Shown here one piece after another: positions 23,289 to 35,569 of a stretch of DNA of 64,000 bases (within the stretch, counting starts at the first letter, position 1; every line of letters begins with the position of its first letter). Source of the stretch: Heliopora coerulea (lineage: Eukaryota > Cnidaria > Anthozoa > Scleralcyonacea > Helioporidae); contig JASJOG010000048.1 of NCBI GenBank assembly GCA_030142905.1, forward strand, positions 501,501 through 565,500, given 5' to 3'. The translations under genes were made by a program, and so were the position numbers. Below the pieces are notes generated by a model. That model made no database searches and was not told where the DNA came from. It saw only the letters and a program-made list of their open reading frames with translations.

Positions 23289-23768
23289 CAGTAAAAACCC
23301 GCTATTAAGAACCTATGTTTTGCTAAATCAGCCTGGGGTAGGTTCTTATATATTTAATACCTATCAAAAAATCGGAGTGTTAGATTCTTATAAACTGAAG
23401 GTTAAAGTATGTGTAGAATGTATTACTGTACTTTTAATAATGATCTCTTTAATGATTTATTTAATCTCTATAAACTTATAAGCAAACAGCAAGCATCTGC
23501 AAACAGGCTATGATTTAATGTGGTCTACAAGACTAGATGTACGGAGCTAGAAATTTGAGATCTAAATGCACTGTACAGTATTGACTAAAAGTATTAAAGA
23601 ACCATAACCAGATCTTGGTATCAACTTTGTTTAACTTTGTATTTTTTGACACAAGAACCTATTTCTAATATCAGGCTCAAACAGGTTCTTGTTTAAAGGG
23701 GCACAAATTTCTTAATTTCAGCCTGAGGTTCTTATAGGTGGAAGGTTTTTAATAGCGAGTTTTTACTG
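23289..23768. mobile_element. Tc1/mariner-like MITE with TA target site
   Basis: The ends are CAGTAAAAACCCGCTATTAA and, reverse-complemented, CAGTAAAAACTCGCTATTAA. TA dinucleotides flank both sides (23287-23288 and 23769-23770). Inner segments (AGGTTCTTATA...) also recur in both orientations. No transposase was seen in 480 bp. Confidence 0.75.
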
Positions 23769-23770
23769 TA

Positions 23771-25856
23771 ATTAATCTGCACATAAAAGAATCATAAATC
23801 TGGTCACTATTTCCGAATAAGCTGCATATCTTCTCTCGACATCTTTGCAAGTGAGATTACATAATCTGTCTAATCTGTCCCTGCTACATGTTCTTGCAGC
23901 ATTTTTTAAAGTTAGTTTTATTCAATTCTTTCTCTGCAACATTTACCAATGTTGAAGATGAGTTGTTCTGGTGTTCCATGGGTTGCCAAAACGGACTGAT
24001 GTCGCCTGGAGAATCAATTGTTGTACCCGTGCGTCATGTGCTCTGTCAACATCGATTTGTTATAGAGGTTTAGTGCAGTGGTACATAGGGTAATCCTCTG
24101 AAATTCGTTCCATTGAAGTGGGTAGTGAAAGCAGGACTTACGTCAACTGGAAGATTTTGAAAGCGTGGTGCAGCGTGGCACTTAAAACAATATGAATGGG
24201 AATTAGTTGGTAATAAAGAATTGAATGCTGGGTCAAGCCGCCTAACTTAGCTGCAGTCCCGGTTCTCGCTATATTTCGCTTACATTATACGAGATTCTGT
24301 AACGTGGAGGTGTCCTTTGCGAAACAATGTGAATTTAATGACTATACATTCACGTCCATAATTAAAAAATAGCTCTTGCAAAATAAATCTGTTGATATAA
24401 CATTTATGTAAGAAAATTAACTTTTCAAAGTAATTTTGCAGGTGCTAAATCGTCTATAAGTGAAAGATTTTGAGGAACATCAGGAATGTACTTGTCAGTA
24501 ATAAGCCCTGGATCGACGAGCATGAAAGTCGATGCGACATGCATGATTGACTACATTAACAGCTCTGCTACCGTTCTGTGGTCCACTCTGAAGTCACTCT
24601 CACTTAGAGAAACAGACTAGCGTCTAGAGTAAAAGACCTAGCTTTCACTCAAAACAGGCCATGTTTACATCCTGTTTTGCTTGTTTCGTAACAAATTTCG
24701 ATAGAAAAAGAGGTACCAGGACGAGGTTTGCTGTAAAGTAATTTCCATCGATAAGGCATGTCATCAATTCTCATTCTCGTTTTGCATGGCTTCGTTACAC
24801 ATAGTTGAGTTCTTAACTTGTTCAGATTGTTGTTAAATACGGCTGTAAATGTCTTTGATATTGATTAAAACAAGATTGTGCTGAACAAACTTGAGTCTTA
24901 CCTTAATACACTTACAAATTTTAGTTTGTAATTAGCGAAAAACTTGGTTTAAGCGATTTATTAAAAATTTAGCCAACGAAAAACAACAGATTTTGCGCTA
25001 TACAAAAGGATTGCAAAATCTCAAAGAGGCCAAGGAAAACAACTGAACGCTTTTAAGTTGGCTTCATGCAACTGCCCGTCAATTTAAACGTAATGGTAAA
25101 TCAAAGTACAATAACTGTCTTTAAGCCCGGTGTCACAGGGATGGGGCTTACCAGGGATATCACTCCCCAGGAGCGAAATTCCTGGGGATTCCCCTTCATT
25201 TGGGGAATTTACGCCCCTCCCAAAATTTATTTCGAGCACCAATTAACCACCGTAATTTACAAGTAAAAACTAACAAAACAGAAAAATTGGAGAAAATGTA
25301 TAATGGTGGCGTGCATTTCAGACACAACCAGCGGTTTTAGGTCTGGTTCTGCTCAGTGAGTGGTAACATTTGTACTTTTATCATTGTCGTGTTAAAGCCC
25401 ACGGCATCTTTTCTATGGTGATCGATTCCCTTTCTATTATGAAATGTGAAAGTAAAGAACTGGTGTTGTCTTATTAACAATTGCCTCTTGAGCAATGCAC
25501 ACAAACACAAAAAGGAATAATACCTTGGCATTCTTCGGTCGCAGTTTTTCCAATACGGCATTCTGTAAGTTAGAATGAAACTCCAATGATCACTGAAGCT
25601 GTTGTTTTGCGTTTCTTGCTTGCTTACATATTTTTATAGTGCTGTCATCACTTTATTGCATTGTTTTTGTCCTTTTTCTTCCTCTTGTTAAAGTCTTTTG
25701 TATGACACAAGTGTGAGCGTACGCCAGTTGATGTTGCTGTGTTAAAAATTGTCGCTTCACCGAACTAACAACATCGCGAAAGGTAGGACAGATATACGGA
25801 AAATAATAGTAAATGTATTCCTCTGAGCCTCAAGTAATGTACTGTCAATCGTCGGT
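23771..25856. other. Intergenic stretch
   Basis: No exon is recognised. GGTGTCACAGGGAT near 25128 has an inverted counterpart ATCCCTATGACACC near 26097, which may be the ends of one further element about 1 kb long; this is weak. Confidence 0.3.
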
Positions 25857-25971
25857 TTAACTCTTTCCCGACGGCAGCTCCCTCCCCCCCCCCCCCCCCC
25901 CATTTGTCGAGTAAACTCGTCTGGCGTTAGCGTAAAATAATAGAAATCTTATCCCGCCGAGAAAGAGTAAA
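25857..25971. mobile_element. piggyBac-like MITE, copy 3
   Basis: TTAACTCTTTCCCGACGG starts the copy and CGCCGAGAAAGAGTAA ends it. The core CGTCTGGCGTTAGCGTAAAA is present, together with a poly-C run at about 25884-25900. Confidence 0.55.
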
Positions 25972-26829
25972 AGGTTCACTGACAAGTACGTGGAAAATGC
26001 ATACCATTTCTTGTAAGCCGAGTCAAGACGGAATGAGGAATGATCTTAATCTCCAAAGGGGAGGCAATGATACGGGGCGAAATTTGAGTGGGCGAAATCC
26101 CTATGACACCAATTCAAACCTCGGTTTCAAACGTCGGACTTCTTTCAAACGTTTACTTGGTCAGTGGTTGCCTGGCCACACACTTCGAATCGTCGTTGTC
26201 AGTCACTTGCGAAGGAGTGTGTTGATTTCATGAATCTCGTTACCGTGGGCTGAACCCAAAAATTTAGACGAGAAGACAGAAATGTGTTTTTATTAAGCAT
26301 CTTTGAACGTGTTTTACCTGGTGTTGTCCAGGTTCTTTATCGCCAGTGTAAAGATACCAGAACAATATACAACCTTTTGCTCCAAACTTTTATTCTCGTA
26401 TTCCACAGTTTGTGTCAAACCTTTCTCCTATCGGACTTCGCTCTTTAACTCACACTAGTCGCAACTATATTCGTAATGATATCCTATTATGTACCATGCG
26501 CTGTCACACACATCACATTCATGATGTTCTCAATTTACATTTATCGACAATGGTTCATCCTGTTCACACAACAAACTAAATAGTGATGACGTCAAACAAC
26601 TTAACAGTTTAACTATCTAACACGTGCTGGGACGCGGAGGATGGCAAAGTCGCTGCTAAATGGCCTGATCAAAAGAAGAAAGATGTTTTTGTATGTTTTT
26701 TCTCTTTTTTTTTTAATGTAAACACGCTGACCCCACCAACAGTTGCTGATTTCCACGGAGTGCATGTATTTAGTTAATAGTGAAAAATGGAAAACCTAAT
26801 TGCACGTTTAATACAACATAAGAAATTAC

Positions 26830-28310
26830 ATTTGGAAACGTATTTATAATTTTTATTAATTTAAAATTATTTACACTATGTACAAAATTTAAAAAGCATG
26901 AGTAGTAACTTTATTTTTGATCGAGGAATTGGTATGACACTCTTATTGCACATGGTAAAGAGTTCCATCTTATAGCTCCATTATAACCGGCTGAAGGTTT
27001 TTTCAAGTTACTTGTTTTGGGTCGCAGTATTTGAAGAGACTAATGCCCTTGATTATACAATACTTTAAACAATCTCACTTCTAATTTTTGACTTTGAATT
27101 TCTAACGTATCCCAACCCAAAGCGCTTAGAGCCTCGGTAGGAGGGACATTATTACTCATTTTCATAATCAGTATGGCTAACCTGTTCGGTAATTTTTGCT
27201 GCTGTTTGGACAGACATAACCCAAATATGTCCCTCACCTTGCAGCATTCCTTGAAATGTGGCTGTACTTCGGCAAAGTAGACGGAAGTCTAACCTTGACA
27301 ATATCCCTCAGCCTTCGTATCACACCTATTCCTGAATTTATTTTCTTTCAAATAAGGTCAATATTTTTATCCCAGAACATAAGCCAATTAAGTATTACCC
27401 CTAGAGATCTATTCTCCGATACTTGTTTTATCGGCATATGTTGGATATATAATTCAGGCTGCTTTATCAATGTTTTTCAACTTGGACTTTAATCCAATAA
27501 GCAAAAATTCAGTCTTCGCAACATTCAAACTCAACTTGTTGGTTAGAACCCAGTTTTTAAGTTTCTGAGCAGTCTTGATCTGAATTCATTGACGATTCCA
27601 TCTCATTTGTAATTGCAGACTATCTTAAATTTGAATCGTAGGTCTGGAAGTACTGTGCCTTTGTATGCTTTAAACATTCTGGAAGGTCAAGATAAATTAT
27701 TAAAAAAGTAACGGCCCCAAAAGAGAGTCTGGTTGGATGACACAAATCTTTCAGATGAAGTAAAATTATCTACTTGGAATTTTTGGACACATTTTGTCAA
27801 ATATGATCGTAGTAAATGATACATTTCTTTTCACGCCATAAAGCTCTAATTTTCGCAACAATATTTGATGATCTAATGTGTCGATGCCTTTTTTAAATCG
27901 ACAAAACAACCAAATTAAACATACCTTGGTCCATGCTTAAATACCAACTGCTCGTACGACCTGGTAAAGCCGTTACTATTGAATGAAGCTTCCGAAACTG
28001 AATTGATTTGCTGAAAGTATATTATTGTTATTTGTTAGACAGTCATACAGCTGATCATAAATAATCCTTTCCATAATTTTGCTAATGGCTGGAAGAACAG
28101 AAATTGGCCTATAAATTTCCCGGAGACTTTGGGGTCCACTTTAATAAATAGGTGTAAGTCTAGATTTACCATTCCAATGAAAATGTGGATATAAAAATAT
28201 CCTGATTGAAAATGTATTGTAGAGATGCAGAACTTATAGGAGAAGCAGATTTTAGGATTTTTACAGATGCCTTATCAATACCAGTGGCTTTAGAATTAGG
28301 TACATGTCCA
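26830..28310 (-). mobile_element. Degenerate LINE reverse transcriptase
   Basis: Minus-strand fragments in scattered frames read as a CR1/L2-like reverse transcriptase: SKATGIDKAS near 28290, NKLSLNVAKTEFLLIGL near 27530, and LPSTLPKYS plus KQQQKLPNRLAILI near 27270-27180. A C-terminal AGYNGAIRWNSLPCAI-like segment lies near 26990. Many stops and indels make it a fossil copy. Confidence 0.65.
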
Positions 28311-28489
28311 GGGGCGGAGATATACGGGGCAAGGAGGGTTTGAGCCCCCCATTTCTGCCGAAAAACCCAAAATTTGTACTTTCATAATTTAATGATTCGT
28401 GACATCTGGAGGAAATATGGCGTAACATCAAGTGGAAAAAAAGTCCCCGACTAAATTGTAATAATTGATCAATAAAACTAAAACTTTGG
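28311..28489. mobile_element. Possible hAT MITE end (CAGGGGCGGA)
   Basis: The LINE homology is interrupted at CAGGGGCGGAGATATACGGG, a typical hAT-MITE terminus. No matching inverted right end or target duplication was found, so the extent is uncertain. Confidence 0.3.
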
Positions 28490-28803
28490 AGAAGCAACTG
28501 AGTTGGAAAATACTTTGGAAAGAAGAGCTAAGTGGAATGCTGTATTGATGTACAAAATTTTTTAATTTGGTCTTGCACCTAAATGTCTTTCTAAATGAAA
28601 CCACCTCTGACGATTTGAAACTGACAGGCTCCTCTCACAAATTTCATATTCCTCGTCCTGACAAAGAATTCATAAAAAGGAGTGTCGGATATGATAGCGC
28701 TAAACTATGGAATGCGTTACCTAGTGAATTGCAACATTCTAAGTCCTTGTTTTCTTTTAAAAACATGCTGAAGACTACCATTCTGACTTCATTGATGCTT
28801 TAG
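28490..28803 (+). mobile_element. 3' fragment of a CR1/L2-type LINE
   Basis: The plus-strand frame 28567-28803 reads IPRPDKEFIKRSVGYDSAKL then WNALPSELQHSKSLFSFKN, which is the C-terminal signature of CR1/L2-like ORF2 proteins. It is only the last roughly 100 codons. Its orientation is opposite to the LINE just upstream. Confidence 0.65.
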
Positions 28804-29122
28804 AATCTGTGTACTTATTGTTTAAAATCGTGGCAATCGAAGTACCAGGCGGGAAATGCAATCTTGTCACAAATATGATGGCCCAGCAGATAACTTTTAA
28901 TAAAACCATGATAGTTAGATGTTCTCCTACGAGAAAGCTTATTGATTTCCAAACTAAACCCCTCTCTTAACGCCAACATCAGATCTTTTCCTCTCACACT
29001 CTTTTAATCATTCTAAATCAACTTGTTTACTGTTGATAGAATCTCGTGGTTAAATAATTTTAAAGATTTAAAGATTTAAAGATTCACAAATGTTCATCAG
29101 ACGCCCATGGGCTAACTATGGC

Positions 29123-29135
29123 GTTGCCCGGTTAC
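29123..29135 (-). promoter_or_regulatory. RFX-type X-box next to the DNAAF6 start
   Basis: On the minus strand the site reads GTAACC-G-GGCAAC, matching the X-box consensus GTNRCC(N0-3)RGYAAC at every position. It ends 16 bp before the DNAAF6 ATG. RFX factors drive ciliary genes through X-boxes close to the start, and DNAAF6 is a motile-cilia gene. The match is seen; binding is inferred. Confidence 0.65.
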
Positions 29136-29151
29136 CAAGTTGTCAAACAAC

Positions 29152-32100
29152 ATGGCAACTTTCACTCAGATATCTGCCTTGGCTGAGTTACTGAAACCGG
29201 AACAAAACGAAGCAACTGAAGAAGAGAATGTAAGTAAAGCTCACCGGCAGTATAGATTTAACTGTTTTCTGTTTTATTAAAAGTGTTTTGTCGTAAGATA
29301 TCATCCAGTTCGTTGAAAGCAAACGTCCAAACACCGGCACATATTGGGCCGCCAAGGAAGGAAATCTCCACAAATAGAGTAGGTAAGGGAAAAATGATAA
29401 CATGCTTTTTTAAGAACTGCTGCCATTTTAATGCAACGGTTTCCTAATTTCCAGGCAAGCAAACATCAAATGACATTTGGAAAGACGAGGAAATATCAGA
29501 ATGTAGGCAACTTGACGATCTTGATCCAAGACCAGCTCCAGAGTAAGCCTGGCAGTACTACCACTTTATACCGTTTATTAAGCACGTACACCAATGACCG
29601 TATGGTGTTGTATGGTTGTGAACTAACCTAAACTAATTCAGTTAGGTAGCAAGTGAAATTATGTTGTGCAAAATTACCTTTCTGAGAGATGTAATAGGCC
29701 TCAGGATAATTTAATTTGATCATACATTTTTTTATTCAAAAAACCAGGATTTCTTACAAGCCAGCCTAGCATCCATAGAGTATTTATATAGCCCATTCCT
29801 AATTGTTGTAACACTACCATTTCAAAGAAGATTGCACCCCCAGTTCTCCTGAACATATTCTGTTCATACTTGAGCTAATCTAGTTGACCATACTTATAAA
29901 AAGTGGGCATTCAGTCTGACCCTCATTCCCCCATGACCTTGCCCTGAATGTATGTAAAGGACTGTGAAACATGAAAACTCCTGTCATACCATGGGAAATT
30001 GTATTTCTGCATTACTGATGGCCTGGCATTATTACTTTCACTACCAAGACATACAGTACCTTTGTTTGTCATGAGAACTTTGCTCTACCAAATGGCAAAC
30101 AATTTCATATAGCTACAGTATCAACTAGAGAAAGGGTCAAAATCTACAACATGGTGCACTTTATCTGAAGTAACTAAAATCCTAGTGACTGAAAATTCAG
30201 GTTTAGAAACCAGTGTTTCTCAATGAAATTACCATAATTTAGTCAGAGAACATTTTATCATTGTTTTCATTGTGTATAATCCTGGCCATGGTTCTGTCTT
30301 TTCATACTATAATTTAAATTGTAAAGCAATTCCTATTGTTTGTTTTTGGGTTATTTTTTGCAGTTTTTTTTTTTGAGTACCAAGATGCATCTTTTTGGAG
30401 TTTGTTGAACATTAAACTTTGTATAGTTGTTGGCAGGCATTGGATTTCTTTCTTTTTTTATGTTACAGTAACTGATTTTTTTTTTACGAAATGTAAGGAT
30501 GAAATATTAAGTAGTAATAATTCAAGACTTTAGTGAAGTGGGTCAACCCAGTGGCAGGCAGCCAGACTCATATTAAATGGTTCCTGAAAGTTTTCTGTGG
30601 CACTGGATTTCAGGAATAGACAGTCTGACTTTTCTATCAAGTTAATTGTAAGCACTGGCATCAGCTCTTTCTATTCTTGTTCTTTTAATTTTTGTTCAGT
30701 AACCCTTTAAGGGAAAAAAACAATGCTGTCACTCTGTAGAATAAAATCTTTTGGTGTCAGTCAGAATAAAATGCTGAGTTGGTGTTTAATAATTAAGGGG
30801 CACATGCCCCACTCTGATGAATAAATTTATCAGATTAATGCTAGAATAAAATGCTAAGATGAACCTTTGCCCCTTATTGGGTTAAAATCTTTCTGATACT
30901 GCATAATTATCAAGTGAATGTGATGCATCTTAGTTTGTATTGCTGCATTACCTAAAGTATGTTTTGTCTCTTGTCAGTAAATGTTGTTCCCTTAATTTGG
31001 AAAGTTTCTCATTACTGCAGGTATGAAATACTGTTCAAACAAAATATCACAGCAGAAGATATATTTCTTGGAATGTCTACTCGAAACCCATCAACAGCAT
31101 GCTGTGAAGGTTTGACAGTAAGTGTGCCTACTGTAGTTAGGTTTATATGTCAAAGTCGCAGTCAAAAGTTAAACCATTTACCCCCAGCTGGTCCTTTATT
31201 TTTACTTTCATTGGTTTCACTAATCAAGAAGAGATGACTGCCAGCTCAGTAGATGAGTGAAAAGGTTTTAACTTTTTTCCTGTTGGAGTTCTCCTCTTGA
31301 CAAGTAAAATCATCTGGCATTAGCCAGAGTAAACTTATTGTAATTAGTAACAAGTACATGTAAATGTACATCCTTTGTAGGGAAGGACTTAAACTGATTT
31401 CAGCCATTGATCCTCAAACCAATCTTTTTTAAATTTCATTTTGTATTCTACACCAGATGAATTCAATCATCAGTGAACAAATTGAGTGACTTGTAGTTTT
31501 ACTTAAAAACTTTGAGGTATAATTATAATTCTCTTCCTTTTGTTTACATGCATTAGTCATGATTGTGACTCAGAAGTGGTTAAGGAAACATATTTTCACT
31601 TAGTTGGGGAGAGTGATGGTTAGGATCATTGTCATCCATTGCAATAATTTTGACCCAGAAGAACAAAATCATGAGACAGAGTTTATAATGTGTGATATAA
31701 AACATAAATTGATGTAAGTGACATATTGCCATGAACTGCTGTTGGCTTGGCCTGTCACTTCAGGGCCCTCTCCCTAGAGTTTTAAGATCTGAATACCTCT
31801 GAAATGACCACATATACCCCAGTACAGCATTGTTAAGGTAAAATGTACAGTATGTCTAATGGACAAAGAAGCTAAAATTACAAATTTTCCACAGCTGAAA
31901 ACTATATTTTTGTCAAATGAATCATCAAGAGTTGTGATGGCATTTGAATAATTTCATTGTAATAAAATTGAAGTAATTCTACCCATACTGAAGTTTTGAT
32001 ACCACTTCAATTTTAATAAACCTCTTGTTTTTGAATGGACAAAAAACTGCAGGAGGGGGATATACCAGTGGCAGCTTCTCCTCAACTGTCCCCAAGCTCA

Positions 32101-35100
32101 AACACTACTAGGCTGACAGTTTTCAGGTTTAAATTCTGGTTGCAGTTGACTTTTCTTTCCTCCATTTCTCTCTTTAGATCCACTGTGTTTGAGTACAACA
32201 GTATTTGCTGTATTTTGTGATATTTTTCAGGTTAAAATCCATTTACCAGATACAAGCTATTCAGATGTGCAGTTGAATGTAACTGATACATTTCTTGACT
32301 GCCAAACTCCAAAGCAGTAAGTATTGTACAAAACATACATGTACGGTATTAATTCAAAGAGCAAAACTGAGTTTAGTCAACACTCAAATGATCATGATGG
32401 TAAAAGTGCATATCTGATACATTTCTCGATTGCCAAACTTCAAAATTGTAAGTATGAGACATATTCACTGAGCAAAACTGACTGTCAAGTGGTGAAAAAT
32501 GAAAAAAGCATTTTTGATTCTTGCTGGCAGCAATCAGTTTTGTACGTAAAACACTTTAATCCTTTGACAGTGTACGTCGTTTATTATTTCATTCAGCACA
32601 GAAAAGAGGCCTTAAAGTTAAGGGGTTAAAAAATGAGTTTCATGATCAAACTTCCTTTTGAAAAGAACAAATGACGCATTTAGCAAGTACAAATATTCTG
32701 CGATATTTGTGCTCTTACAAAAGCCCGTTTAAAACCAGTTTATTTGTCCTCTTTCCGTATGTACAGTACCTTTTAGTCATAACGACAATTCTTACTTACG
32801 ATACGTTTGCGAATGTTGCAAGATGTTCATGTAAGGGACCGGTCACACAGTAACCTATATGCACCGCGGCATTCCATCTCCCCTTACCCATCCTTGTCAC
32901 CAACAACGTCACTCTAGGATTTCCAATGTTGCTCCAAATTGAGGTATACAGTAGATATGTTAGTGTTATAAAACTGTAAAACCAGATACAGTAACGCCAG
33001 TTTACTTTAGGAAATGTACAATACTTTTGTGAAACTGCTTTCTGATATTTGAGGCATGTGTGAAACATTTTGTTCTGCTCGAAACTTTTTTCGAAAATTT
33101 GCACTTACCCTCCGCCTCGGGGTAGGTACTTTATGACCGGTCCTTAAATGGTAGACGTACGTCAGTGTGAAATTAGCGAGTAAAATTCGAACAGTTTGAG
33201 TTGAATATTTCTTTCGCAATGATGGGAAAGGAAAAAATATTAACGTTTTGGAGTTGGATAATGGAGAACTTAGTCGATTTAGTGTACAGTGCAATGTACT
33301 CTTACTCGTCATACTAACCCGTTGATTGTATAGGCGTCTTTACAATTTTTTATTCTGGCTAACAACTGAGGGTGCTCTTGAGCCAGCCAAAAGTGAGACG
33401 ATTTTATTAAGCTCAGGAAAGATCTCTCGCAGCCAAGGGTTAAATTACTTTAAAAGTTTTCTGTGTCCAACTAATAACTGCGGATATTGAGTTTTACACG
33501 TTAGTACCTTGTGGTAAAGGGCTATTTGTCCTAAAATTCGTACTATGTAGGAAAATTATGCGCTCAATCTGGTTTTTGACAACTAAAATGAAAAGATTCC
33601 GTTCACGCGTGGAAACCTGTGGTTGACTGGTTGGCCAGCAAGTGACTAGGATTTCTCTTTAGCGTAAATGAAACTCGAGACGAAGTGGTCATGCATAAAT
33701 ACGCTTCTTAACCAGGCCTGCGTTTTAACGATAATTCGCACACAGAAAAGAAAACGCAGCGAAGTGACCTGTCTTTAAACATTCATGCATTCTTAAGTTG
33801 TTTATATCGGAATAATCTAGTAAATATTGCTTGATATACAACATATCTTTGCTCGGTTACTCCACAATAATCGAGTGATTCTCGTGTTTTCTGATCATGA
33901 CATATCAGAGGACAGAATGGCTCAACGGCTTAAGTTCAACAATACATACATATATACAGCGGTCATCTTCAGAGTCAAAAGGGACTCTGAAGATGACCGC
34001 TGCTAAGGCTGTCGAAACGTCAGTCACTTCAACCAACAGTCTTTCTCAAGACTACACTAACCTGGACGATCAACTTCCTCAAACATGTCACGATTCTCCC
34101 ATGTTCAAACCATTTACTTTAATACATAATACTTTGATGAATGATGAATGAAATTGATGAATTTAGAATATACATATACATATATTTATACATATACGTA
34201 TATTTATACATATACATATATTTATACATATATATATATATATATATGTGTTTTTACTTTTCATGTTATAATCATTATAGCTATTGTTAATTATTTCTTT
34301 AGGGTACCTACATGTAAACTATTTCTGACGTATGCATGATTTCAACCAGTTGGTGATGAGAAATAATGAAGTTGTACAATAAGTCAATAAACAACGAATA
34401 GATACACACAAGCATTTTTGAACACGACCATAAAGCCACACCTACTTGTCGGAATTGTGTGGACTGCTCGCCACCCCCGCTAAAAGTTGTTCGCCAAGCC
34501 ACTGCTGAAACTCTCACATAAACCGTAAAAAACGTTATGTTCACGTTTCACGTAGTGTAAACCACGTCAAACACAAGAATCGATGTCGTACTGAATTAAA
34601 TGGACCACTTCACGTGTCGACACGTTTTATTTCTCGTTTAAATGACCCTATCCTACTGCAAGTGCGTTTTTAAAACGCTCCACCTTGGGCAGCATTTTTG
34701 ACTGGTTGTGGTTTTACGATCAAATTGATCGTTAACACAAACGGAAGGTGTGAGCTAAACGAAAAAGAAATCCATGTTTGACCTAAATGACCTAATCATT
34801 ACGGCTTGTATACACCAGTTTCAAATAAGGTTGTCATCTGTGCAAACGGTTAGATTGAGAGTAAATTGGGTCATGATGGCGACTAATTTCAAATTCGATG
34901 TTCGTTGAAAATACCTCAAGTGTTCAACTAGAATACAAGATGGAAAGCTATTTGGTTAACAGAAATAGTGGGTTTGTATATTGAAAAAATCTCTTAGAAC
35001 TATCAAGTGCGGTTTTTATCTTTTAAAGTAGATAAAATCGGAATTAAACGTTTGTACCAAATTTTACCGTCGACTGCATGCTTTGTGTCGAAATAAGCAT

Positions 35101-35348
35101 TCACTGACATAAGGATTAAACCATAGGGATTGAACTTTTTTGAATTTTACATAACATATTCTCGCCCTCAACAAACGTTTTTTTGTTTGTTTGTTTTTGG
35201 TTTTTTTTATCTTTTTAGTAAACTCGGATTATATTTCCCTCAGCCCGTGGACAGCAAAAATGGAAAAGCACAATGGAACTCAGACAAAAATCTTCTATCT
35301 ATTACTGCTCAGATGATAAGAGAGTATGACTGTCTAAATTTTAATTGA
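29152..35348 (+). CDS. DNAAF6: DNAAF6 / PIH1D3, dynein axonemal assembly factor (six exons)
   Basis: Exons are 29152-29229, 29298-29382, 29455-29542, 31021-31117, 32231-32316 and 35219-35348. Every junction is GT-AG and in phase, giving 187 aa (human about 214). The start is MATFTQISALAELLKPEQNE. The middle includes NIGPP-like AHIGPPRKE, SNDIWKDEE, and the strongly conserved EYEILFKQNITAEDIFLGMS. Exon 5 gives VKIHLPDTSYSDVQLNVTDT, and exon 6 ends LLSITAQMIREYDCLNFN, matching the human ending in order. The family acts in the cytoplasm with HSP90-type co-chaperones to preassemble axonemal dynein arms for motile cilia and flagella. An X-box sits just upstream. Intron 5 (2.9 kb) holds repeats and a PLE tail. 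The neighbour downstream is AGA on the opposite strand. Confidence 0.9.
30700..30885. mobile_element. piggyBac-like MITE, copy 4 (in DNAAF6 intron 3)
   Basis: The copy runs from GTAACCCTTTAAGGG to CCCCTTATTGGGTTAA. GTGTCAGTCAGAATAAAATG and a second AGAATAAAATGCTAAG suggest a partly duplicated core. Confidence 0.45.
31268..31340. mobile_element. piggyBac-like MITE, copy 5 (left part)
   Basis: TTAACTTTTTTCCTG is followed by the family core TGACAAGTAAAATCATCTGG and the palindromic CTGGCATTAGCCAG. The right end is missing. It lies in DNAAF6 intron 4. Confidence 0.5.
32556..32629. mobile_element. piggyBac-like MITE, short copy 6 (in DNAAF6 intron 5)
   Basis: TTAATCCTTTGAC at the left and AAGGGGTTAA at the right enclose only about 50 bp, with a degraded core. 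Confidence 0.35.
33315..33443. mobile_element. piggyBac-like MITE, copy 7 (in DNAAF6 intron 5)
   Basis: CTAACCCGTTGATTG at the left and GCAGCCAAGGGTTAA at the right enclose TATTCTGGCTAAC and GAGACGATTTTATTAAGC, matching the family layout. Confidence 0.5.
33958..34150 (+). mobile_element. Penelope-like element tail with inverted-repeat head
   Basis: A 20-bp perfect inverted repeat with a 6-bp spacer (left arm CAGCGGTCATCTTCAGAGTC, 33958-33977) opens the segment. It is followed by GCTGTCGAAACGTCAGTCAC and TTCTCCCATGTTCAAACCAT. The same tail recurs at 51990-52170. Two PLE tails meeting head-to-head would give this structure. Confidence 0.55.
34165..34253. repeat. (TATACA)n / (TA)n microsatellite
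   Basis: Repeats of ATACATATAC and ATTTATACATAT grade into pure TA, within DNAAF6 intron 5. Confidence 0.9.
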
Positions 35349-35569
35349 ACACGTCATAGTCGCGTGTATAGACAAATAACTTATTGCTGCAGAATATTTT
35401 AAGAAGGCAAAAATAATGTACACAAACCATTCATCAGTTTACTTTAAAATGTCTTCTATATCATGCCATGGTTTTTACCTTTGCCACCAAAACCAGTATG
35501 TTGATCTCGAGTATTTCTCACTCCGACCATCTCTAACGTACTAAGTATTCAGTTTAGTAAATTTCAGAC

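Larger units (their letters stand above)
33740..34560. repeat. Long dispersed repeat (copy A; copy B at 43745-44345)
   Basis: The start (AAGTTGTTTATATCGG ... TTTTCTGATCATGACATATC, then GGCTCAACGG) and the end (GTAAACTATT ... CAACGAATAGA ... CCACACCTACTTGTCGGAAT) match stretches of 43745-44345 in the same order and strand. Copy A is split by a PLE tail and a TATACA microsatellite. It is probably a non-autonomous transposon; its ends were not defined. Confidence 0.5.

Noticed and set aside
25124..26116. Possible 1-kb transposon with GGTGTCACAGGGAT ends
   Set aside because: The inverted match is only about 14 bp with a mismatch and no target duplication was seen; kept only as a note.
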